Of a stretch of DNA of 64,000 nt, positions 54,916 through 64,000 are shown piece after piece; the first letter of the stretch is position 1, and each line of letters opens with the position of its first letter. Below the pieces are notes generated by a model. The model had not been told where the DNA came from, did no database searches, and saw nothing but the letters and a program-made list of their open reading frames with translations. The DNA is taken from positions 10,947,506 through 11,011,505 of the forward strand of contig CM055095.1 in assembly GCA_029204225.1 (NCBI GenBank), in the 5' to 3' direction. Both the position numbers and the translations under genes were made by a program. The stretch comes from Diphasiastrum complanatum. Lineage: Eukaryota > Streptophyta > Lycopodiopsida > Lycopodiales > Lycopodiaceae.

Positions 54916-55668
54916 TAGTGGGTTTCTTTCCTTGCCTAACATGAATCCAAGATCTAGTCACTCAAGCATCATAGAGACGGAGTTAGTTGTCACGCGTAGG
55001 TTCGTTCCCATGAGAGCGATAGTTTTATTTCAGATTTCAGCATGAATGGAAGATCCCAACTCTAACTCTACATCCATTAACCCTATTCTTTAACACTACG
55101 ATCCATTAACTCTACGATCCACAATAGATATATCTTACACTTCCTCTCTTTCTCTTTCTCTCTCATAAAAAGTATAATAACATGCAATCCCAATAACAAT
55201 CTGATCCAACAATTAGCAGAAATCCAAAGAAAACATGAGAGATGGAAAAGGAAAGAAGAAGAGCAAGGACATTCAACAACCCATTTATGAAGAGAACCAA
55301 TCTGCTTTATTGAAATGAGAAAATGAACATCAGGAGCAACTCGAGTTGGTCCCTTCTTATAGTAGAGAGGAGGACCCTGGCCTCTGAATCCTTTTGGTCC
55401 ATTCTTGCCTCTCTTTTTATTCAAATTTTAAAAAAGTGTGGGAACCATCAAAATTGAATGGAAACCCAACTTTATTCACTAACTTGACATTTAGGCCCTA
55501 CGACATTAAAAGTCCCGCAAAAAGGCCTAAAGTCCTTTTATTGACTTTTAACTAATCAATCAAATAACTATTTGTTCATCGGGTTGGACTTACACACGCA
55601 AGGTGCCAAATCCCTCTCACTTACTAACTAGGGTTAGGGTTGCCTTGGGATCCGCAAGCCCTCCAACA
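54916..55668 (-). repeat. Element 3 5' LTR
   Basis: 753 bp. On the minus strand it starts TGTTGGAGGGCTTGCGGATC and ends GAAACCCACTA next to the primer site. It is the reference that identifies the 14-kb array as LTR-derived. It carries a CT-rich block (CTTTCTCTTTCTCTCTC on plus) like the array units. Confidence 0.85.
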
Positions 55669-55685
55669 TGCATATTGATTTCACC

Positions 55686-57412
55686 TACAAATTCAATAAA
55701 GTCATATGATGATCATATACTACAAATATGGTGTAGATGGATGTCTGACAAGGAGATCTAGAGAAAAAACATGAAGATATAGTGGAGGCTGTTGTATGCT
55801 TGAGAGAGATTTTCCAACCTCCATCTTGGACATACAAGTGCATCTGCTTGTGCACTTGGTCCAAGAAATTGGCATTGCCGGTCCCGTGCACTCAAGGTAC
55901 AAAATACATTATTTTGGTTTTTGTGGCTTCAATATATTTAGCATCATATTTTTTATGTCACTGAACATTGCTCTTATCATGCAATAAATGTTTATAGGTG
56001 GATGTTTTTTTTTTGGAGAGATTCATGAAAGTTTTGAAAGATTTTGTGCGTCAAATGGGTGGTTAGCGCAAGAATATCTTATTTATGTCACTGAATTTTT
56101 GCTTCGAAGACATCCGTCTACGCCATGGCTATGGAATGATGAGGAGAACAATGAGGTAAAAGGTGAAAAACCCCAAGGTATGGGTGCTCCTAAGAGAATG
56201 ACACATTTTCTTAGAGAAAAAATTTCTACTTTCATGCTCTATAATTCTGGAGTGATGGATAAGTGGTTGGAATTATATGAACAAGAGAAGAAAAAAAGAA
56301 CGTTGGCTAGAAATAGACACCGACATAATAGACATAGGGGTCGTGCTGCACCTTCACGTGATGTTGAGCCATTTCCCAACCAATGCACCATAGAATGGAT
56401 GGTTGACACACTCCAACAAGCAAGATCAAATGGACAAGTCATATCTAATATGGAATGGGACTTTGCAAGAGGATGTGATTGGAAGGTTTGTTTATTGTTT
56501 ATTGTTTATTGTTTTTTTATAAAATACAATGTAGCTTGTATAATGATTGATTATTGTCTTCATTACAATTAATATGTGGCAATATCGAAAGTATAGTGAT
56601 GTGGGCATATGGTCGTCATCATCGCGTTGAACGAGTTGATATAAAACGACAAACTTATGATTGCGGTGTTATGGCATCTTTTAATCAAGAAAGTTGTAGT
56701 AGTGCACGAGACCAAAGTCTAATCTCTGGAGAGCTTGAGTATGTAGGAACTATTCAAGATATATATGACGTGTGTTTTGGTGAAAATGGAAAATACTTTT
56801 TGTTTGATGTGAAATTTTCCAAAATCAATTATCAAGGGTCAAATGCAACCGTGAAAAGAGATCATAGTGGATTTTTTGCTATCGATTCAACCAAGACATT
56901 AAGCATGGATTATTCAGACACATTGGTGTTGCCTCGTCATTGTGAACAGGTGTGTCACATGACATTCATTTTTTCTCAATCATAATCAGTAACATACACT
57001 ATTTCATTACAATTAACTATTCATGTGGACCTTAGTTTCATGTTGGAACAAATTTTTTAACTTAACATTGTTAAATGTGCAGGTATTTTTTCAGCCGGAT
57101 CAACTAAACGACAAGTGGTGGTATGTTGTTCAAGTAAAGCCACGCGCTAGACATGTATTTGAAAATGCATACATTGAGAATGAAATGGAGGACTTCAATA
57201 TTGACAACACAAACATGGTTGATGCGGATATAGAAATATCTCCAAGTTCTCTAAATATTATAGAAAATACTATGAATGAATCGAATGATTATGACACAAA
57301 CAACAATATTGAGAGAGGGTCCGATTACTATAGTGATGATGAAAATCATCTAAGCGGAGATGAGTTGCAAGATGTATTGGCTGATGAATTTGAATCTTGT
57401 GATGATGAATAG
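55686..57412 (+). pseudogene. CACTA (En/Spm) TNP2-like transposase, C-terminal exons
   Basis: Exon to 55896: DIVEAVVCLREIFPTSILDI then VHLLVHLVQEIGIAGPVHSR, the DUF4218 signature. Intron 55897-55997 (GT..TATAG) joins in frame to RWMFFFLERFMKVLKDFVR. A frameshift near 56055 precedes AQEYLIYVTEFLLRRHPSTP and continues to a donor at about 56485. Then KRQTYDCGVMASFNQE and GELEYVGTIQDIYDV...KYFLFDVKF, then intron 56950-57082 (CAG/GTGTGT, GTGCAG) into VFFQPDQLNDKWWYVVQVKP, together the DUF4216 region. An acidic tail ends at TAG 57410-57412. The catalytic N-terminal half of the transposase is missing from the window, so this is a 5'-truncated, frameshifted copy. Confidence 0.8.
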
Positions 57413-57985
<573 letters not shown>

Positions 57986-58345
57986 AAAAAAAAATTACAA
58001 CAAATATAATTTGCCATGCGTGACAATATAAAATTACAATTCTCTGGATATTTCTCTGAAAATTTGCCACGCGTGGCAAATCTCCAAAATAAATGAATAT
58101 CAGATGTCAGGTGAGAGGCAGTTAAATAATAGCCTTGCATGGCACTTCCACGCATGGCTTTACCACGTCGCACAATGTTGGAGCTCGTTTTTTTGAATTT
58201 TGATTTAAAAAAATTTGTGTGGCACTGCCGCGTGTGGCAGAGCCATGAGAAAAAAAAAAATCAGTGCCGGACCCACGCAAAGAAAAATGTGAAAATTTTG
58301 ATTATCGGGTTCGTGTGGCAACGCCGCGTGGCAAAACGCCCATAT
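57986..58345. repeat. Palindrome cluster 3
   Basis: Includes AATTTGCCACGCGTGGCAAAT (58062-58082), CACTTCCACGCATGGCTTTA, GTGGCACTGCCGCGTGTGGC and TGTGGCAACGCCGCGTGGCA. Same motif family as clusters 1 and 2; the phrase CCACGCATGGCT also occurs at 22824. It lies downstream of the TNP2-like gene, where CACTA subterminal repeats would be expected. Confidence 0.75.
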
Positions 58346-59124
58346 GCATAGTTGTGGAAGAGCTTCAAGCCAAACAAAATTCGGTGTTGAAGGTTCATAG
58401 TCAACCATAGAGTAGTCAAGAGGGGGTAGTGCAAGCAGCAGATCAGATGTTGGTACCATGGAAATCCTGGGTGAATCAAACCCGAAGACCCGGGCAATTT
58501 TAGCATGGGCTTTCCTCCAAGGCTGGATGAAATTGAAGCCATCGATCGGGGGCTTTTGGATATCACATTGTCTAGGTAGTAGTAAGTTCAGGAGACGAAG
58601 GGTGAGAGCCGAGTTATTGTAAGTGTTTGCGTATTAGTCTTGATGTAAGCTGCAAGCAGCAAGAGGATTTTACCTTGACTAAGACCTTTTAAGTGACTAA
58701 CATGTGGGCACTGTATATAGTGCACTTTCTAGGACTCTTGTAATTGACTGTTGAGTTGTTATCTAGTGGGAGTTTTGAGCATGGTTATTAAATACTTGCA
58801 CAAACCTATTAAATCATTGATAGTAGTTTATACAAATTCTTCTTTGTTAGATTGGAATAATGTTGTTGGATATTCTACTAATGTATGAGTGCAATTGGAT
58901 TCGATTAATAATTCAATCTAGGAAAGAACATCGTGATCCTCCTTGATAACCTGTTCAACATATGGAATCACAAGTTTTTATGTATTCAAAACAATTACCA
59001 AAAGAAATTGCACATGAATAGCAGCCATTTTTTACCTGTAAACATGCTAGCCACCATATGTTGTTTTCTAATTGCACTCTGAAGTTGAGATCCCTTGAGT
59101 TTGTTGCATTGCTCAATGTTCCAT
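58346..59124. other. Unassigned sequence
   Basis: No supported gene. From about 58590 to 58870 the text has the look of transcribed untranslated sequence. CACTGTATATAGTG at 58717 is a small perfect palindrome. Confidence 0.35.
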
Positions 59125-60435
59125 TCATGAGAGTTCCAACTTTTGTCCTTTTATAACTTCTGATTCATCTAGCTTGACCACCAAAATAAGTTTGCTCATA
59201 CTAACACTTGTAATATTATAGAATTTCACTATAAATCTCAATAAATGATTCAAATCCACAAATAAGTTGTTGGTAGAGTTATATGACAAATTGCCAGACT
59301 TTGAATTGTAAATCTCATTGATGTGAAAAGGGATTCCAATGGCATTTTGCATACCCTTATTCAATACATCTCTCTCCAATCTTATCTGAAAAGGGCGAGG
59401 AATGAGAAATTTTCTTACATGCAATTGTCCAAAAGCCTCTTTAGTAATTTTAAATATACTGGCATATGCCTCCCTGCTAATACTTGAGAAATCACATGCT
59501 CCCTGAATTAACGTTCGGTCGATTACCTTACCGACCTCGTTCATCAAATCATCAGTGACCTTGGACTTGATTCGAGAATACCAATTATTGTCCAATAAAG
59601 ACTTTGTGGACTTGGTTGTCAATACCGAACTCAATGATTTTCCGATCAGGTCATTGTCCTTCAGATGCTGATTTGCAACCAATTCTGATCTACAAATGAT
59701 TATGAAAATCAAGAAACCCAAATAGGACACTTAATAAATGTCATGCTACTTCACAATTCTAAAATAAAACTAATTCAAATCAAATCCTTACTTGAATGCT
59801 TGAATCCTTTTTCTCCGTTGGCCTCCATTTAGCGAAAGCTCATCAATGTCCTTGAGAATTCTTTTTCGCTTGTTTCTTTTTAATTTCTTATCTAGTATGC
59901 GAGTTTCTTCTTTTAACTGGTCATTTGATATACGTAATGTTTGAACAACTTGTCAGAATTGATCATTACTTGCATTCAAATTTAACATAATATTATGTAA
60001 ACGTGCATTGTCTTCTTTTGTTTGTGATAATGTGGTCTCTTTTTCTCTATAGTCAGCAAGCAAACCATTTAAGATACATTCTAAACTCTGTATTTTCTGA
60101 ACCGAGTTTGCAACACCATAAGTCCTCAATCTTTCACAATAACCCAATAAACCGTTTTCTCGGTCACACAAAAACTTAATTAATTGTGTGATGGATTGGA
60201 ATTGTGGAGCTTGCATCGAGCTCGGATCCAATGGATACAAACTTCCGTCAATCCACATATCGTAATTCTTTCTTTGGTTGATTCTGTGAGCGATCATATC
60301 AAGTGGAGAAACTGTGGATTCTTTCACTACTCCTCTTTTAGCTATCGAAGCATTCTCGGCAGGGAGAACAATGTGTAGATGAAACTGAGACATCTCTGCA
60401 AACATTAAATGACAGACCAAAAAGAAAATACACAC
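59125..60435 (-). pseudogene. Unrecognised two-exon gene with one in-frame stop
   Basis: Exon 1 opens at MCIFFLVCHLMFAEMSQFHL (60435; the second Met at 60393 is also possible) and continues MIAHRINQRKNYDMWIDGSL, then a long coiled-coil-like part (ECILNGLLADYREKETTLSQ). It meets TGA at 59953-59955, after which the same frame continues QVVQTLRISNDQLKEETRIL and the basic KKLKRNKRKRIL to a donor (CAA/GTAAGG, about 59788). An acceptor (TTTGTAG) at about 59692 joins in frame to SELVANQHLKDNDLIGKSL, then LMNEVGKVIDRTLIQGACDF, LHVRKFLIPRPFQIRLERDV, and the stop at 59125. About 410 residues in total. I do not recognise a family. The splice sites keep the frame, so it was a real gene; the single TGA suggests recent loss or an error. 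Confidence 0.6.
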
Positions 60436-60985
60436 TATTATTCATCCATGACATACCTGAGATTCTATGTTTATTCTCTTGCTAGTTAAAACGAGGGACA
60501 CAATCTCAGTTTCAAATTTGAAAAAGTTAGTTAATGAGCATCATAGGTTCTTGAAGTCGGAGTTGCATACGTCATAATCGTGTCATGTTAACTACACATT
60601 ACTAGTAAGGTTAAGCTAAACTGGACCTGAAAGTTCGTCGGAGTTTTAAAATATAGCGTTTTTTTTTGTCCTACATGGCATTTCTTAGACGGCCCTTTTG
60701 ATGTTTGTAACTCCTCTAATGACAGAAGAGAGTTAGCATACCAGATTCTAAGAGAGTAGAAGTGACAAAAACACCATCGTAACTCGATAATCAGTTCATC
60801 TCCCAAGTGGTCATACATCTAAGAGCCTGGAAAACTCTTATTGATCTAGGATTACAGGGTCATTAGGATGGTCCTTGGGATTGGAAACGACGTTACCCTG
60901 ATCACTCGCGCAAGGGCATTGTGGGCCCTTCCCCCGCTGGGGATCTTCTGATGGAACCTGTCCCTCTATGGAAAATCCACCCAAC
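60436..60985. other. Unassigned sequence
   Basis: No convincing gene; a minus-strand 76-codon frame at 60588-60818 shows no domain. From 60860 it becomes GC-rich (GGGCCCTTCCCCCGCTGGGG) and leads to the primer-site-like sequence at 60990. Confidence 0.4.
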
Positions 60986-60990
60986 AACAT

Positions 60991-61375
60991 TGGTGCGTCT
61001 GCCGGGAGTGCAGAATCTATGAAAGAAATATCACCTGGAATGTACTTGTCCGTCTTGTTGTCTACATTAGTTGTTGACTAATTTCTGCTTGAAGTGAGCT
61101 TATGCAATTTCACCGTTCTGATGAAATCGATCTACAAAACCTAGGTTCACCATCGTTGAGCGTGATCTGACCCGTCAGACGCCAACACTGGTGCATCTGC
61201 CAAGATTGTAGAACTTGTGAAAAATATGGCTTGGAAAATAGTAGTCCATGTTGTTGTCTACATATCAATTGAGTAGTTATCCATTTTCACCATTATGAAG
61301 AAGATGACCTATGAAACCCACAGTCGTCATTGTTGAGCATGATTTGACTCGTCCAATACCAACATAAGTGCATCT
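60991..61375 (+). repeat. Diverged tandem repeat starting with a primer-site-like motif
   Basis: TGGTGCGTCTGCCGGGAGTG at 60991, TGGTGCATCTGCCAAGATTG at 61189 and AAGTGCATCTATCC at 61366, each followed by colinear text (GTAGAA.TTGTGAAA, TGTTGTCTACAT, TTTCACC.TT.TGA, TCGTTGAGC.TGAT). Units are 198 and 177 bp. The first motif resembles a gypsy primer site next to an ..AACAT end. Confidence 0.65.
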
Positions 61376-61744
61376 ATCCTCATTTATCAACATCAACTAC
61401 TGAGAATCCTGCCAGGTATATGTCAATCCTAATGCATTAGTCAAGATATTCAACCATTGACGTTCACTCAAAATACTGATATAGTTGAAAGAATTGTGCT
61501 TTTCCTTTGGTTATAAACCATAGTTAGTCTTCATATAGAGATGAGTGCCCAAGCATTCCAACCAGCACACAATAGCTTATAGCCCAACATTGAATGCAGT
61601 CATCAGAAATGAGGACAAGTGCGACCATCAGAGAGTAGAAATCAGCAGCAGTTAGAATGTGATGTCCCACAGAAAGTCGTCACACTTTTCTATCATACTT
61701 TGCATGAGCTATCTCACTTTCTGTAGCATGATGAGAGGTGCAAT
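61376..61744 (+). other. Unassigned sequence before element E
   Basis: No gene. Ends where copia gag homology starts abruptly at about 61745. Confidence 0.4.
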
Positions 61745-62680
61745 GTTGCACTGCATTGCATAAAAATGAATGTTGCAAATGAACTCTTAAGAGAGGTAGG
61801 AGATTGCATTTCAGCTCAAGATGCTTGGGAGACTTTGCAAAAGGTCTATGAATCCAAGAACCAAACTAGAATGTTAGCTTTGAAGAATCAAATCTATAGA
61901 AGCTATCAAAAGAAAGGAGAGAGTGCACATACTTTTGTCCTAAGAGTAAAGGAATTGAACAAAGATCTAGCCTTTATAGGTGACCCTATCAAGGATAAAG
62001 AGCTTGTTCAACTCATATTGAATGGACTAAGCTTTGAATTTGACAATTTGGTTCAGGGATATGCAATTATGGGTAAGCTACCCATACTTGAAGAACTTCA
62101 AGGCACACTCATGGCCGAGGAATCAAGAAGGAGCCAAATGCAAGAGAGGATGGATAGGCTTTCCATCCAAGGTGGAGATGACCAAGCTCTCTTCACCAAA
62201 GGCAAAGGCAAGTCCAAAGGCAAAGGATCAACATTCAAGAAGTCTACAAAGCTTGAGGATCAAGAAGGACCCCCAAAGGCATCTCCATCAACCACCAAAG
62301 TCAAGAAGGACAAATCAAAGGTGAAGTGCTACTATTGTAGCAATATGGGGCATTATGCCTCGGAATGCTTCAAGAGGAAGCAAGATCAAAGCCAAGCCAA
62401 CGTGAGAAAAGAGGAGGAGGAGGAGAGTTCACATGAGGACTCTCTCATGATGTCCATATTTTCTTCAACAAGCTTCAAAGGAGAAGATCCTTGGTGGATT
62501 GACTCGGGTGCTAGTTCACACATGACTAGTAAAAGGGAGTTTTTCTCTTCTCTCTTATCTTATGATGGACCTATAAAGTCTATCTATACAGCAAATGATG
62601 AAGCTTGTAAGATTGAAGGAGTTGGTAGAATTCCCCTTTACTTAGGATCTTCCAAAAAGATCAACATAGAAGGTGTTTAG
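61745..62680 (+). pseudogene. Element E: copia Gag (5'-truncated) and protease
   Basis: Homology starts within Gag (ALHCIKMNVANELLREVG); the first 70 or so residues, leader and LTR are absent. The frame runs through ESKNQTRMLALKNQIYRSYQ, a basic KGKGKSKGKGSTFKK region and an intact zinc knuckle (CYYCSNMGHYASEC) to the protease site WWIDSGASSHMT. It is ended by TAG 62678-62680, where the family has a Leu codon (VLYIP), so one base change. The first ATG at 61766 is internal to Gag and is not the natural start. Confidence 0.88.
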
Positions 62681-64000
62681 TACATTCCTACAATAACAAA
62701 CAATCTACTAAGTGTTGGCCAAATGGTAGACAATGGTTTCAATGTTGACTTTGCTTCAAATGAATGTTTCATCAAGAAGAAGAGTAAGATAGTGGCTAAG
62801 GGCACTAGTCTTGGCAAACTTTATAAGCTGGATGCATTTGTGGATACTAATGTTGTCATGTTGGCCGAGAAGAGCAGGATATCTACCTTTACTTTATGGC
62901 ACAAAAGACTTGGACATGTCAACTCGGGTTCCATGGAGGCTATGATCAAGGAGGAGTATGCTTTAGCCCTACCAAGGTCTATTGGGAAGGAAGACAAGGT
63001 TTGTGAAGCTTGTGCCTTATCCAAGGCACATAAGAAGGTGTTTCCTAACTCCATCACAAAGTCATCTCATCCTCTTGAACTCATACACTCAGATGTGCAC
63101 ATTGCTAGCACCAAATCTAATGGAGGTTCATCCATGTTTTTAACCTTCATTGATGACTACTCAAGATATTGTTGGGTGTTCTTACTTTCCTTCAAGTCTC
63201 AAGTATTTGATACTTTTGTAAAGTTCAACTTGTTTGTGGAAAAGCATCATAATAATAGCATCAAGATTCTTAGAAGTGACAATGGTGGAGAATTCATCTC
63301 CAATGAGTTCAAGGCCTTTTGTGAGGAGGAAGGGATCAAGAAAGAGACTTCTTGTCCTTACACTCCTCAACAAAATGGAGTTGCTGAAAGAAGGAATAGA
63401 ACATTATGTGAATGTTCTAAGGCTTTAAGATTAGATGCTTGTTTGCCCAAATCCTTTTGGGGTGAGTCTCTTGTATGTGCAAACTACTTGATGAATAGGG
63501 TGTCTTGCAAAGCAATTGAAGGCAAAACTCCTTATGAGATGTTGTATGGAAAGAAACCCAATCTTAATCACTTGAAAGTTTTTGGGTGTATATGTTATGT
63601 GCATGTGCCATTGGAAACAAGAACCAAGGAGGATCCATCTTCCACAAGAGGGATCATGCTTGGATATGCAAGCTCAAGCAAGGGCTACAAAGTCTATCTC
63701 CCATCCTTGAACAAATTTGTTGTTTCAAGGGATGTCATCTTTGATGAACATCATATGCATATGCTTGAAGAAGGCTCAAGTGCTCCAACAATCAAGAAGA
63801 AGATGGCCGAGGAGCAAGATCTTGGTTTTGAGGAGGAGCTCATGGAGGAGCAAGCACCAAACCCACCTATCACACCAAGGAGATCTTCAAGGGCAAAAGT
63901 GGAGCCATCAAGGCTCACATATCAAGGAAAAGGACAGCAAGTTGAGGGTATCTCATCCACTTCTTATGCTTTATCTAGTTTTGAAGAACCATCTAATGTT
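62681..64000 (+). pseudogene. Element E: copia integrase, continuing off the window
   Basis: Same frame as the gag-protease ORF and open for 440 codons to the last base. Pre-integrase LYKLDAF, zinc ligands in WHKRLGHVN and CEACALSKAH, then catalytic positions: D in HSDVH, D in SDNGGEF and E in VAERRN, all present. Then KTPYEMLYGKKPNLNHLKVF, GIMLGYASSSKGYKVYL, and the linker PRRSSRAKVEPSRLTYQGKG. RT should begin just past 64000. Except for the TAG and the missing 5' end this is the best-preserved pol in the window and shows what elements A and B have lost. Confidence 0.9.

Larger units (their letters stand above)
48636..55668 (-). mobile_element. Gypsy element 3: LTR retrotransposon lacking RNase H and most of integrase
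   Basis: Minus-strand order: 5' LTR (55668-54916), primer site (54909-54892), repeated leader, gag (53362), zinc knuckles, protease, RT, a short integrase-tail-like piece (TARLNFMEKVQHHLIKT at about 49045), polypurine tract (48937-48926), and a 3' LTR cut off at 48636. It is internally deleted between RT and the tail and has stops in most domains. Use of a tRNA-Asp-like primer recalls the Athila group, an inference from the primer alone. Confidence 0.82.

Noticed and set aside
60588-60818. 76-codon minus-strand ORF as a gene
   Set aside because: No domain, no homologue in the window, no splice or start context to support it.

Overview
This is a window of plant nuclear DNA, AT-rich and made almost wholly of transposable elements in several states of decay. 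The plant assignment rests on Ty1/copia elements primed by initiator tRNA-Met (TGGTATCAGAGC), a Ty3/gypsy element with a primer site matching the 3' end of tRNA-Asp, DNA-transposon genes of the plant CACTA (En/Spm) type with spliced introns, and long GA, GT and TA microsatellites. I cannot name the species. I see no tRNA, rRNA, CRISPR or bacterial-type operon, and no convincing single-copy housekeeping gene.

Layout. 1-2049 and 7365-8071 are two halves of one older repeat block (gypsy integrase remnants plus a scrap of copia reverse transcriptase). They are split by element A, a complete LTR retrotransposon at 2050-7364 with a 5-bp target duplication; the unsplit block lies at 27112-29786. Element A keeps gag and protease, but the integrase/RT/RNase H part is replaced by about 2 kb of unfamiliar, mostly open sequence. 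8474-18820 is an inverted pair of related copia pseudogenes (D on minus, C on plus) around a third copy, B (10692-14708), which ends in the same odd 3' module as A. 18.8-22.7 kb holds older debris: a minisatellite, a gypsy integrase piece, a copia RT/RNase H piece and a coiled-coil reading frame. 22.6-25.6 kb looks like a CACTA-type element: a minus-strand transposase-like gene between clusters of GCCACGCGTGGC-type palindromes. 26.26-29.08 kb repeats the opening block.

30.6-55.7 kb is dominated by one minus-strand Ty3/gypsy family. Element 3 (48636-55668) has a 5' LTR, primer site, repeated leader, gag, zinc knuckles, protease, RT, polypurine tract and a truncated 3' LTR, but lacks RNase H and most of integrase. 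Two further internal fragments lie at 30599-32519 and 46497-48635. The 14 kb between them (32520-46496) is a head-to-tail array of about 20 LTR-length units with almost no internal sequence. 55.69-57.41 kb is a spliced CACTA TNP2-like transposase remnant followed by a long TA microsatellite and another palindrome cluster. 59.1-60.4 kb is an unrecognised two-exon minus-strand gene with one in-frame stop. 61.7-64.0 kb is the best-preserved copia pol, running off the window edge.

The genes do not form a pathway; the relations are parasitic and structural. Elements with intact enzymes elsewhere would have to mobilise A and B. The most unusual items are the A/B replacement module, the LTR-only array, and the palindrome clusters shared by the two CACTA-like loci.
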